Assembly (NCBI RefSeq): GCF_039545135.1
Contig: NZ_BAABRU010000003.1
Location: forward strand, 124,001 to 188,000
Source: Herpetosiphon gulosus
GTDB lineage: Bacteria; Chloroflexota; Chloroflexia; Chloroflexales; Herpetosiphonaceae
Length of the DNA: 64,000 nt
Reading direction: 5' to 3'
This document shows positions 1 through 7,530 of this stretch, in pieces. Under the pieces are notes generated by a model. It did no database searches and was not told the DNA's origin. It saw nothing but the letters and a program-made list of their open reading frames with translations. The position numbers and the translations under genes are program-made. Positions within the stretch are counted from its first letter, which is position 1. Every line of letters starts with the position of its first letter.

Positions 1-1317
1 AACACCATTGGTTGGCAAAACATAGCCTTCAATTCGCACAAACGTGTAGCCTGCTGCCAAGGCCGCCGCCTCACCAGATGCAGTTGCCGTCACATAATTA
101 TCTTGGCGGTTAGCATTCCAAAACAATTTCAGTGGCACTGTATCTGGTAGGGGATCAGCGAAAACATAGCCTTCAGTTCGTACAAAGCTATAGCCGGCTG
201 CTTGGGCCGAAGCAATTCCCTCAGCAGTAGCAGTGGTAAAATTGTCACCGCGATTTGCTTGCCAGTAGAGTTGGAGTGGCCGCGCGGCAAAAACATAGCC
301 TTCAATCCGCACAAAACTATAGCCTGCGGCCAAAGCCGATTGCTCTCCTTCAGCTGTCGAAGTTGTAAAATTATCTTGGCGAGCTGAACTCCAAAATAAT
401 TTCAACGGCACAGTATGTTGTTGAGGAGTAGGGTAAATGTAGCCTTCAGTTCGCACAAAACTATAGCCAGCATTCACCGCATCATTGATGCCAGCCGTCG
501 TCGCCACAACAATATTATCGCCCCGATCACTATGCCAATATTGCTGGAGCGGGATTCGACCTGCTGCTGAATGGCTAAATACAAAGCCTTCGGTTCGAGC
601 AGAGGCATAACCAGCCGCAGCCGCAGAGATTTCTCCTTGTAGGCTAGCCGTTGTAAAATTATCTTCGCGTGCACCCTGCCAAAATAAACGCAACGGGCGA
701 TAATTAGCCGTCGTGCCGGCAAAATTCCAACGGGGTGAGTGAATCCAGCCACGAGCATTACCAACAATCGTATAGCCGCCATTCACACGCCGTAATTGGA
801 AGGATTGACGAAACATTGGCTGAGCACTCGAGGTCCAAGCATTTTGCTGAATAACCTCAACTTGGTTAGCACTGACCATGCTCACAATTGCCACATGCCC
901 ATGTGGATTGCCAGTGACTGGCGGAAAAACCACAATATCACCCAATTGAGGAAGCTGCGTGCTGCCATTCGCATGGAAGGTAAGATCTTCAAATTGCGCT
1001 CGGCCAGGAATAAACTCCATTTGATAGGCCGAGGCTACCGCCCAGCGCGAAGGGTAACCTAAACGCATAGCATACAAACGCTGAATTAATTCAACACATT
1101 GATATTGAAGACCATAGGTGCCCTGATTGCCGGGGTCGCCTGATCGAAGTGGGTAAATAACCTCAACACCCATACCATTTAACCAAGCATTTCCAGTTAG
1201 CATAATTCGTTCAGCCCCGATCGGGCTAGCCTCAGCCCTCTGTGCGACCCCAACAAGTGAAGTTAAACCAATGAGTAGCCCAACTATAATCAACCAACGC
1301 GAGATAATCACACCCAT
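1..1317 (-). CDS. Secreted CHAP-domain amidase with C-terminal repeats (partial)
   Basis: Probable secreted cell-wall amidase/endopeptidase. The start at 1317 follows AAAGGAG, and the first ~33 residues form a signal peptide. A CHAP domain covers about residues 35-185, with the nucleophile Cys in QYQCVELIQRLY and the His in NPHGHVAIV. From about residue 205 a ~45-residue unit recurs at least five times (pattern PL-LFW---R-DNFTTAT-EG---A-AAGYSFVR-EGYVF), resembling DUF5648-type surface repeats that may bind wall or carbohydrate. The frame is open to base 1, so the 3' end lies outside the window. Next to another secreted hydrolase on the same strand. The CHAP call is firm; the repeat family name is less sure. 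Confidence 0.85.
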   Translation of the reverse strand, partial: MGVIISRWLIIVGLLIGLTSLVGVAQRAEASPIGAERIMLTGNAWLNGMGVEVIYPLRSGDPGNQGTYGLQYQCVELIQRLYAMRLGYPSRWAVASAYQMEFIPGRAQFEDLTFHANGSTQLPQLGDIVVFPPVTGNPHGHVAIVSMVSANQVEVIQQNAWTSSAQPMFRQSFQLRRVNGGYTIVGNARGWIHSPRWNFAGTTANYRPLRLFWQGAREDNFTTASLQGEISAAAAGYASARTEGFVFSHSAAGRIPLQQYWHSDRGDNIVVATTAGINDAVNAGYSFVRTEGYIYPTPQQHTVPLKLFWSSARQDNFTTSTAEGEQSALAAGYSFVRIEGYVFAARPLQLYWQANRGDNFTTATAEGIASAQAAGYSFVRTEGYVFADPLPDTVPLKLFWNANRQDNYVTATASGEAAALAAGYTFVRIEGYVLPTNGV

Positions 1318-1385
1318 CGAATGGCTCCTTTCAATAAACCCAATATCGAAAATCCATAAGCCCAATTGTTGGCACGATAAGCTGG

Positions 1386-1421
1386 GCAAACAGGCAATTG
1401 GCTTCAACGCTGCCTGTTTGC
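1386..1421 (-). terminator. Hairpin after the M23 gene
   Basis: An 11-bp perfect stem (GCAAACAGGCA at 1386-1396 with its complement at 1411-1421) and a 14-nt loop lies just downstream of the stop at 1432. There is no T-run on the minus strand, so it may be a weak terminator or an mRNA-stabilising hairpin. Confidence 0.5.
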
Positions 1422-1431
1422 TCAGTCTTGA

Positions 1432-4065
1432 TTATTGGTCTGAGGTCATTGGTAGATACAATCGATAGGTCTGTTGTGTAGATATGGCGATCGATTGAGC
1501 CGCTGAACTATTGCCAACACTATCGCGAACACGGACATAGAGGGTTGAATTTGGCAGGCCTTCAAGATCGATCACTGGGCTATAGGGGAGCCAAGTGCTA
1601 CCACTAAAATCTGCTCGAGAACTCAGCTGAACCGCATTAATGCCACTACCCGTTGGGTCATCGCTGGCCGTAATTGCTAAGCCAAGGCTTGCCGCAAATG
1701 GATAAACCTGCATCTCAATGAGGTTAGGAGCGGTCGTATCCAAACGAATATCATCACGCAACTCATGGCCAGCACAGAGCATTGTTCCCTGGCTATCACG
1801 AAATTCAGCATAAACAGTTCGGTTATTGCCTAATAACGAACTCGTCAAAAGCCAATCAAGACTGGCTTGATACGGTTGCCAAGCAATCGATGAATCAAGT
1901 GGTTGATTGCTAACTCGCATGGTAGCGGCTTGATCAACCCGAAACTCCAAATCCACATTGAGGTTGGCTGTAAATTGAGCACCTTGATCGATTTGCACTA
2001 AACATTGATTCGGTTGTTCTTGATTCGCAGTAGGCGCAATACATGTTGTCGCATTAATTGCTAAATCAGGGCGATAGGCAATCGCGACGTTATCCATCCG
2101 CAGATCAGGAATCCCATCCGGTGGATCAGCCCAAATCTCAAAGGTTAGCTCGTTCCACACCACACTGCCGCTGCGGCCACGCACCACATAGCGCTGCATC
2201 GGGCTATATGCTGGCAACATAAACCCACAATGAATCGGTTGATCCCACGATGAACTATGGCGAATAAACACCCCAGCATACTTGGTGACCCCGCTGGGAT
2301 TGCCCAAATCGAACTGCACTTCGAGCGGGGCGTTGGGGGTAAGGCGATAGGGCAAGTTCTGACCAACCGAACCACCATCACCACCAGGATTACGTTTAAA
2401 ATTCAAACCTTGATCGACGATTGCCCATGAGGCATCGCCATAGCGCCACCAATCTGCCGTGCCTGCACTAAAATCCCCATTCCGCACTAAATTTTGTTGG
2501 CTCGGCGCTGGTGCAATACAAGTTGTCGCCGGGGCGTACAATTCAGGGCGATAGGCAATCGCGACGTTATCCATCCGCAGATCAGAAGTTCCATCTGGTG
2601 GATCAGCCCAAACCTCGAAGGTTAGCTCGTTCCACACCACACTGCCGCTGCGGCCACGCACCACATAACGCTGCATTGGGCTATATGGCGGCAACGTGAA
2701 TCCGCAATGAATCGGTTGATCCCACGATGAACTATGGCGAATAAACACCCCAGCATACTTGGTGACCCCGCTGGGATTGCCCAAATCGAATTGCACTTCG
2801 AGCGGTGCATTGGGGTTAAGGCGATAGGGCAGATTCTGGCCAACCGAACCACCATCACCGCCAGGATTACGCCGAAAATTCAACGCTTGATCAACGATGC
2901 CCCACGAAGCGTCGCCATAGCGCCACCAATCTGCCGTGCCAGCACTAAAATCCCCATTCCGCACTAGATTTTGTTGGCTCGGCGCTGGGGCAATACAGGT
3001 TTTTGCACTGATTGCGATATCGGTACGATAGGTAATCGCAACATTATCCATGCGCACATCGGGAATTCCATCCGGCGGATCAGCCCAAACTTCAAAGGTT
3101 AACTTATTCCATACCACACTCCCGCTGCGGCCTCGAATGCTAAACCGTTGCATCGGGCTATATGGTGGTAAGGTAAACCCACAATGAATCGGTTGATCCC
3201 ATGATGATTCATGGCGAATAAAGACCCCAACGTGTTTTGTTACCCCACTAGGGTTACCTAAATCAAACTGCGCTTCAATCGGAGTATTTGCAGCAAATTG
3301 ATAGGCTAGATTCTGACCAACCGAACCACCAGTACCACCAGGATTCCGCCGAAAATTCAAGCCTTGATCAACAATTGACCAAGCTGCGTCGCCATACTTC
3401 CACCAATTGGTTGTGCCTGCACTAAAATCTCCATTCAAGACTAAATTTTGTTGACTTGGGGCAGGCGGCAATTGTGGTTGGAATTGATTAGTTGAATACA
3501 AGCCACGTTGGCCTGAACGCAGCCGATTGGCATCAGTGATCCCATCAATTGGCACGGGCATCACGCCACTACTTGCAACCCGTGCCCCTTGGAAGATTTG
3601 AAAGTGTAGGTGGGGCACAAAATTTGGATAGCCACCACACGTCCCAATTTGTTGGCCTTGAAACACTTCCGTGCCAACCGCTAAGCCAGGACTCACCGTA
3701 TCTAAGTGTGAATATAATGAACGGTAATTATTCACGCGATGATCAATCTGCAGCTCGTGACCATTATTCGATTCAATAAAGCCATGCGCCACCGCCAAAA
3801 TCGGCTGACCTAAACACGCTTGATTCACTGGTACAACATCAACTGCATAATAGTTCCAAGCTTGCTGATGATTTGCCGCCTCCCAGCCCGCCGTGACTTG
3901 CCATTCTGCACCCGGCTGAAACGGCAGTTTCACGGCTAAACCATCGATAGTAATCTGCGCAGGTTGTTCTTGAGCGTCTTGCGCTTGACTTGATTGAGGC
4001 GCAATAACTCCAACGCCGATCAATACCAGCAATAACCAACAACGAATAAGCAATCTCATTTGCAT
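1432..4065 (-). CDS. Secreted M23-family metallopeptidase-like protein with three tandem modules
   Basis: An 877-residue exported protein. Signal peptide at residues 1-28. An M23 (LytM-type) domain covers about 50-160; candidate zinc and catalytic residues are His66, Asp76, His120 and the HLH motif His152/His154. Three copies of a 159-residue beta-sandwich-like module follow, about 205-680 (each starts near NLV-NGDFSAGT--WW-YGD), resembling CBM4/9-type carbohydrate-binding modules. Then come two Ig-like segments and the tail YRLYLPMTSDQ, a C-terminal pattern I associate with exported Chloroflexota proteins. ATG 4065 has GAGGTG upstream. Likely a peptidoglycan hydrolase or adhesin acting outside the cell. 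The first zinc His is spaced further from Asp76 than in classic lysostaphin, so activity is not certain. Confidence 0.85.
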   Translation of the reverse strand: MQMRLLIRCWLLLVLIGVGVIAPQSSQAQDAQEQPAQITIDGLAVKLPFQPGAEWQVTAGWEAANHQQAWNYYAVDVVPVNQACLGQPILAVAHGFIESNNGHELQIDHRVNNYRSLYSHLDTVSPGLAVGTEVFQGQQIGTCGGYPNFVPHLHFQIFQGARVASSGVMPVPIDGITDANRLRSGQRGLYSTNQFQPQLPPAPSQQNLVLNGDFSAGTTNWWKYGDAAWSIVDQGLNFRRNPGGTGGSVGQNLAYQFAANTPIEAQFDLGNPSGVTKHVGVFIRHESSWDQPIHCGFTLPPYSPMQRFSIRGRSGSVVWNKLTFEVWADPPDGIPDVRMDNVAITYRTDIAISAKTCIAPAPSQQNLVRNGDFSAGTADWWRYGDASWGIVDQALNFRRNPGGDGGSVGQNLPYRLNPNAPLEVQFDLGNPSGVTKYAGVFIRHSSSWDQPIHCGFTLPPYSPMQRYVVRGRSGSVVWNELTFEVWADPPDGTSDLRMDNVAIAYRPELYAPATTCIAPAPSQQNLVRNGDFSAGTADWWRYGDASWAIVDQGLNFKRNPGGDGGSVGQNLPYRLTPNAPLEVQFDLGNPSGVTKYAGVFIRHSSSWDQPIHCGFMLPAYSPMQRYVVRGRSGSVVWNELTFEIWADPPDGIPDLRMDNVAIAYRPDLAINATTCIAPTANQEQPNQCLVQIDQGAQFTANLNVDLEFRVDQAATMRVSNQPLDSSIAWQPYQASLDWLLTSSLLGNNRTVYAEFRDSQGTMLCAGHELRDDIRLDTTAPNLIEMQVYPFAASLGLAITASDDPTGSGINAVQLSSRADFSGSTWLPYSPVIDLEGLPNSTLYVRVRDSVGNSSAAQSIAISTQQTYRLYLPMTSDQ
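2037..3467 (-). repeat. Three tandem 477-bp intragenic repeats
   Basis: The same phrase (GCGATAGGCAATCGCGACG or a close variant) falls at 2071, 2548 and 3025, an exact spacing of 477 bp (159 codons) each time. The copies at 2037-2513 and 2514-2990 are nearly identical at DNA level; the third (2991-3467) is more diverged. Boundaries are approximate. Very similar in-frame copies allow loss or gain of modules by recombination. Confidence 0.9.
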
Positions 4066-4241
4066 CTACGCACCTCACAATCCGATCAATCCGCATTAAG
4101 TGAGTTGATCGCTAGCTTGTATAACTCCTTCAGCAATGGTTTTGCTTAGCATACAGCGAGTTGTCAGGTTTCAGAAATACACAAACGTGTTAAGCTCTGA
4201 TATAGCTTGTGGGTGAGGCGCATCCTCCTCACATCCTATAC

Positions 4242-4278
4242 CCATTCAGGACGATGCTGTTTAAATCGTCCTGAATGG
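4242..4278. repeat. Perfect 14-bp inverted repeat in a structured intergenic region
   Basis: CCATTCAGGACGAT (4242-4255) pairs perfectly with 4265-4278 across a 9-nt loop. A smaller stem (GTGAGG/CCTCAC, about 4212-4231) lies beside it. Two 22-nt direct repeats matching at 19 positions (4172-4193 and 4318-4339, both containing AACGTGTTAA) flank the pair. No T-run follows. It may terminate the LuxR transcript, act as an operator for the M23 gene, or be a small mobile remnant. Confidence 0.6.
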
Positions 4279-4343
4279 ATGATCAAGCATAGCTGGGTGG
4301 CAAACAACGTTAGGCCTCAGGAATACATGAACGTGTTAAAATG

Positions 4344-4559
4344 TTAGCCAGTGCCGCCGAATTCGGGCTTAAGCTTGAGGTCAAAAACGCGCTTAATCAA
4401 TTGGGTACGGCTGCGCACATCGAGCTTGCTGTAAATTTCGCGCAAATAACAGCCGATGGTGTTTTCTTGCAAATGTAACAATCCAGCAATCTGGCGGTCA
4501 GTGTGACCATCAGCAATCAAGCATACGATCCGTAATTCCAGCGGGGTTAAGTCTGACAT
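4344..4559 (-). CDS. Small LuxR/GerE-type DNA-binding protein
   Basis: A 71-residue protein that is almost only a LuxR-type helix-turn-helix (about residues 3-62): LTPLELRIVCLIADGHTD then RQIAGLLHLQENTIGCYL and a KLDVRSRTQLI recognition segment. There is no receiver or sensor domain, as in GerE-like stand-alone regulators. AGGAGG precedes ATG 4559. It lies upstream of the M23 gene on the same strand and divergent from the XRE fusion gene, so it could control either. Its inducing signal cannot be seen. Confidence 0.8.
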   Translation of the reverse strand: MSDLTPLELRIVCLIADGHTDRQIAGLLHLQENTIGCYLREIYSKLDVRSRTQLIKRVFDLKLKPEFGGTG

Positions 4560-4668
4560 TGGTGTTCCTCCTTGCAGTCGCTATTCCATACCAAGCAGAC
4601 TAGCAAAGCCACTCTGGCCGAGTTGCATGTTTGTGCAACTCAGCCTAACGTTTGAGGAAATTCACCTG

Positions 4669-5697
4669 ATGCATAGCCCAAACTATACCTTTGCCGACTT
4701 GTTACACATCTTTTTTGCCTTGCGTTCCAACCCCGACCGCATTCGCACCTACGATGATTTGGCGCAAGCAACTGGTATTTCGCGCCGCTCGTTAGCTCAT
4801 TGGTTTGCTGGCGATTACGCTCCCCGTACTCCAGAGCCAGTTGAACGACTCGGCGATATGTTGGGGCTAACTGGCTTTCAAATTGATCTGATGTTGTATG
4901 CGATCAACCCACATTGGTCGCGCTACAACACTCCAGCCGATCAACTGCAAACGGCTGAGGTTATTCGACGGGTTGAACAACGTTTGCCAGATCCAACCTT
5001 CAGCTCCAACGATCTGCCAAGCCCAAGCCAGATCGAGCGCACATGGCCGATTTTGTTTTGGGATAACTTTGAATCGAATGCGCATCACTGGGGGCTTGGC
5101 AATAAAGATGATGATTCAGGCCGCGTCGAACGTTCGATCAGCAATCAATGCCTTGAACTGCGGTTACGCAATCGCTTTGTCAGCGAAATGTTTATCGGGG
5201 CCGATTCGCAATGCTTCACACCCGATCGCTATTATTGTTCGGTTTATGGGCGCTTTGTCAGCGAGGCTGGGCCTGATGATGGTTTAGCACTCGTGTTTGA
5301 GGAGATCAGCGATGCATGTCATGGATTAATCCGTATTCGCGATCGAAGTGGCGAGTTTTCAGTTATTCAAGGGTTTCATGGTGGCGATTTTTGGAAAATT
5401 TACTTGCAACGCCGCCCAATCCATGGCTATCGTACTGGTCAATTTAATAAAATCGCCCTGTTAGTAGAGAATCAACAGCATTCACTATTTATCAACGATT
5501 ACCACCAAGCAAGCTGGGAGTTGCCGCGCCTACCTGCCAGCCGCATCGATCTTGGGATTATCGCAGGTGGCCAGCAACAAGCCGAAGTGCATTTTAAAGA
5601 TTTCCGGGTGCGTGTGCCCGCCGATCAGCGCCCATTTGCAACGCTCGAAGCATTGATCGGCGGAACTTTAGCAAATTCAACCTGGCGCAATCAGTGA
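4669..5697 (+). CDS. XRE-like DNA-binding domain fused to a LamG-like beta-sandwich
   Basis: A 342-residue protein with an N-terminal helix-turn-helix (about 5-70: TYDDLAQATGISRRSLAHWF) and a C-terminal all-beta region of about 190 residues (from ILFWDNFES to KDFRVRVP) resembling concanavalin/LamG or DUF1080-type sandwiches. No signal peptide or membrane segment separates the halves, so the whole protein should be cytoplasmic. ATG 4669 is preferred over 4627 because GAGG lies 10 bp upstream. The family suggests a regulator whose sandwich senses a ligand, perhaps a sugar; this is inference. A similar sandwich ends the J-protein at 23359. Confidence 0.7.
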   Translation: MHSPNYTFADLLHIFFALRSNPDRIRTYDDLAQATGISRRSLAHWFAGDYAPRTPEPVERLGDMLGLTGFQIDLMLYAINPHWSRYNTPADQLQTAEVIRRVEQRLPDPTFSSNDLPSPSQIERTWPILFWDNFESNAHHWGLGNKDDDSGRVERSISNQCLELRLRNRFVSEMFIGADSQCFTPDRYYCSVYGRFVSEAGPDDGLALVFEEISDACHGLIRIRDRSGEFSVIQGFHGGDFWKIYLQRRPIHGYRTGQFNKIALLVENQQHSLFINDYHQASWELPRLPASRIDLGIIAGGQQQAEVHFKDFRVRVPADQRPFATLEALIGGTLANSTWRNQ

Positions 5698-5713
5698 ACC
5701 CAGCAATTGCCGC

Positions 5714-5744
5714 TTGCTTTAGAGCACACTCTAAGCTATATCAT
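5714..5744 (+). promoter_or_regulatory. MerR-type promoter with 19-bp spacer and dyad operator
   Basis: TTGCTT (5714-5719) and TATCAT (5739-5744) are separated by 19 bp, the long spacer typical of MerR-controlled promoters. The dyad TTAGAG-CACA-CTCTAA (5719-5734) overlaps the -35 end and lies within the spacer. It sits 40 bp before the MerR start, so autoregulation is likely. Confidence 0.7.
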
Positions 5745-5783
5745 ACAGTAGCAGATGTTGATGTTTGTGCAGGAGTTGACTTT

Positions 5784-6170
5784 ATGATGATGCAACAGGT
5801 CGTTGAACAAACCTTAACTATTCAACAGATGGCCGAAATTACTGGCCTCAGCGCCCATACTTTGCGCTATTACGAACGGGCAGGCTTACTACACGATTTG
5901 GTTGATCGCAATCAGCAAAATGGCTATCGCTACTATACCCAACGCCATATCAATTGGATTCATTTCATCAAATGCCTGCGTGCCACGGGCATGCCCATTC
6001 GTGATATTCGGCGTTACACTGAGTTGCTGCATCAAGGCGACCACACCGTGCGCGATCGCTTGAACTTGTTAAAAGCGCATCGGCTGCGGGTTGAGCAGCA
6101 ACTAACCGAGGTGCAACAACATCTTGAGGCAGTTAAACGCAAAATTAGCTATTATGAAATGCTTGATTAA
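5784..6170 (+). CDS. MerR-family transcriptional regulator
   Basis: A 128-residue regulator. The N-terminal MerR helix-turn-helix reads TIQQMAEITGLSAHTLRYYERAG (about 12-34), with the wing NGYRYYTQRHI, followed by a dimerising coiled coil (RVEQQLTEVQQHLEAVKRK) and no cysteine-rich metal loop. This resembles the aldehyde/electrophile or YhdM-like group more than metal sensors. The start ATG 5784 has AGGAG at 5771; the longer upstream reading would run through the promoter. Preceded by its own 19-bp-spacer promoter. No obvious target gene besides itself and possibly the cysteine-containing secreted protein and thiol oxidoreductase downstream. Confidence 0.88.
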   Translation: MMMQQVVEQTLTIQQMAEITGLSAHTLRYYERAGLLHDLVDRNQQNGYRYYTQRHINWIHFIKCLRATGMPIRDIRRYTELLHQGDHTVRDRLNLLKAHRLRVEQQLTEVQQHLEAVKRKISYYEMLD

Positions 6171-6278
6171 TTGGTATTAAGAATCCAGTTAATTGGCGCA
6201 AAATCAGTACTTAACCTGATCTTTCATTCTAAAGCTATGGTATGATCAGCTTGGTTTGATCGGTTTTAGGGTTTGATT

Positions 6279-6668
6279 GTGGTTAAGTTGCGCCAGATAA
6301 CCAGCGTACTTGGAATTTTATGGCAGCAATTGCTCTGTTGGGCGATGGTGCTACATCTTGGCGTGGGCTGCCCAGTCGGCTGTGTGGTTAATTGCGAAGC
6401 CCAAGCCCAACTTAAAACTCCAGTAATCGAACAACCAATCGCCTTAGAATGCACCACTGAACAATCGGTTATGTCAAGCTATACAATCGAGCCAAGTAGC
6501 CCCACCAACACCGTTGTGCAGTTGGTCGCTTGGTTTCCAATGGTGTTAATTCTGCCCTGCTTCAGCCGCAACCTAGCCAGCCAACGCCAACAATGGCTGA
6601 TTCCATTGCAACAGGCTTGCTCATATATTGTGCTGCCCACCGCACCACCTCCTCGCTCCATCATCTGA
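6279..6668 (+). CDS. Small exported cysteine-containing protein of unknown function
   Basis: An uncertain 129-residue ORF from GTG 6279 (TTAGGG upstream; TTG 6273 is also possible). Hydrophobic N-terminus (about 8-32), then a cysteine cluster GCPVGCVVNC, a second hydrophobic stretch (VVQLVAWFPMVLILPCF, about 80-96) and a proline-rich end. A -10-like TATGAT lies at 6241 and a good intrinsic terminator follows at 6699, which supports a transcribed unit. It precedes a DsbA-like protein, so a thiol-linked role is conceivable. I do not recognise the family. Confidence 0.42.
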   Translation: MVKLRQITSVLGILWQQLLCWAMVLHLGVGCPVGCVVNCEAQAQLKTPVIEQPIALECTTEQSVMSSYTIEPSSPTNTVVQLVAWFPMVLILPCFSRNLASQRQQWLIPLQQACSYIVLPTAPPPRSII

Positions 6669-6698
6669 GTTCATCTGTTCGATTCAGATTTTACTGCT

Positions 6699-6720
6699 GC
6701 TGTAGATCTACAGCTTTTTT
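6699..6720 (+). terminator. Intrinsic terminator or attenuator before the DsbA-like gene
   Basis: GCTGTA-GATC-TACAGC (6699-6714) followed directly by six T's (6715-6720). The T-run abuts the GAGGA ribosome binding site of the gene starting at 6734, so it could end the upstream ORF or attenuate read-through into the oxidoreductase. Confidence 0.65.
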
Positions 6721-6733
6721 GAGGATGTGTATT

Positions 6734-7483
6734 ATGAGTAATTCAACCCGTTCAGCCAAAGGCCATCGCCGCAATCAACCAGCTCGTTCGTTCAAAATGT
6801 TTTATCTAGCGCTTGGTTTAATTGGCATTCTTGGAATTGGCGTTGTGCTGGTTCAATCGCTAAGCAAACCCGCCAGCGTCAGTAATACTGGGCCAATGCC
6901 CAACCAAGCTGGTTTAAACGCGCCCGTTGGCAAAACTGCTGATAACTATTGGTATAAAGGCCAGCCCGATGCCCCGGTCAAAGTCGAAATTTATGCCGAT
7001 TATGAATGCCCAGCCTGCCGCACGCTGGAACTCGAATTAGCCCAAGCCAATTTCGATGGTTTGTATGTTGAAACAGGCAAGGCCCAAGTGATCTTCCGCG
7101 AGTTTCCGCTGAAAACAATCCACAAATCGGCCCAATTAACCGCTGAAATCGCCCGCTGTGCTGGCGATCAAAATCTGTTTTGGCCGATTCACAATGCCTT
7201 GTTCGATAGCCAAACCCAATGGGCGCAAAGCCTTGGGCCAAAAACCCAAATTATGGCCGCCGTTGAGCAAGCAGGCGCTGACCGCCAAAAAATTGAAAGT
7301 TGTGTTGCTGCTGGAACCTATACCGATGTGATCAATACTGCTTACGATGCAGCATTGGAGCGCCAACTGCAACAAACGCCTACGGTGTTTGTCGATGGTC
7401 AACAAGTTAACTTTGAAACCGATTTTGCCAAAACCTTGATGGCAGCAGTCGATGCTAAATTGCCAGCTAATAGCAGCAATTAA
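6734..7483 (+). CDS. Membrane-anchored DsbA-like thiol:disulfide oxidoreductase
   Basis: A 249-residue protein with a single N-terminal membrane anchor (about 21-43: FKMFYLALGLIGILGIGVVLV) and a thioredoxin-fold DsbA domain (about 70-245). The redox motif is CPAC in IYADYECPACRTLELEL, and the cis-proline loop is QQTPTVFVDG. This matches the BdbD/Thioredoxin_4 group that forms disulfides in proteins outside the membrane. GAGGA lies 10 bp before ATG 6734; longer frames from 6530 have no such site. A BdbC/DsbB partner was not seen nearby. Convergent with the next gene through a shared hairpin. Confidence 0.88.
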   Translation: MSNSTRSAKGHRRNQPARSFKMFYLALGLIGILGIGVVLVQSLSKPASVSNTGPMPNQAGLNAPVGKTADNYWYKGQPDAPVKVEIYADYECPACRTLELELAQANFDGLYVETGKAQVIFREFPLKTIHKSAQLTAEIARCAGDQNLFWPIHNALFDSQTQWAQSLGPKTQIMAAVEQAGADRQKIESCVAAGTYTDVINTAYDAALERQLQQTPTVFVDGQQVNFETDFAKTLMAAVDAKLPANSSN

Positions 7484-7491
7484 TTAAAAAA

Positions 7492-7524
7492 GGCGAGCGA
7501 TCCAGGGATTTTGGATCGCTCGCC
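7492..7524. terminator. Bidirectional terminator
   Basis: A 12-bp perfect stem GGCGAGCGATCC (7492-7503) / GGATCGCTCGCC (7513-7524) with A's before and ATTTT after it, placed between two convergent genes. It should stop transcription from both sides. Confidence 0.85.
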
Positions 7525-7530
7525 AACATT

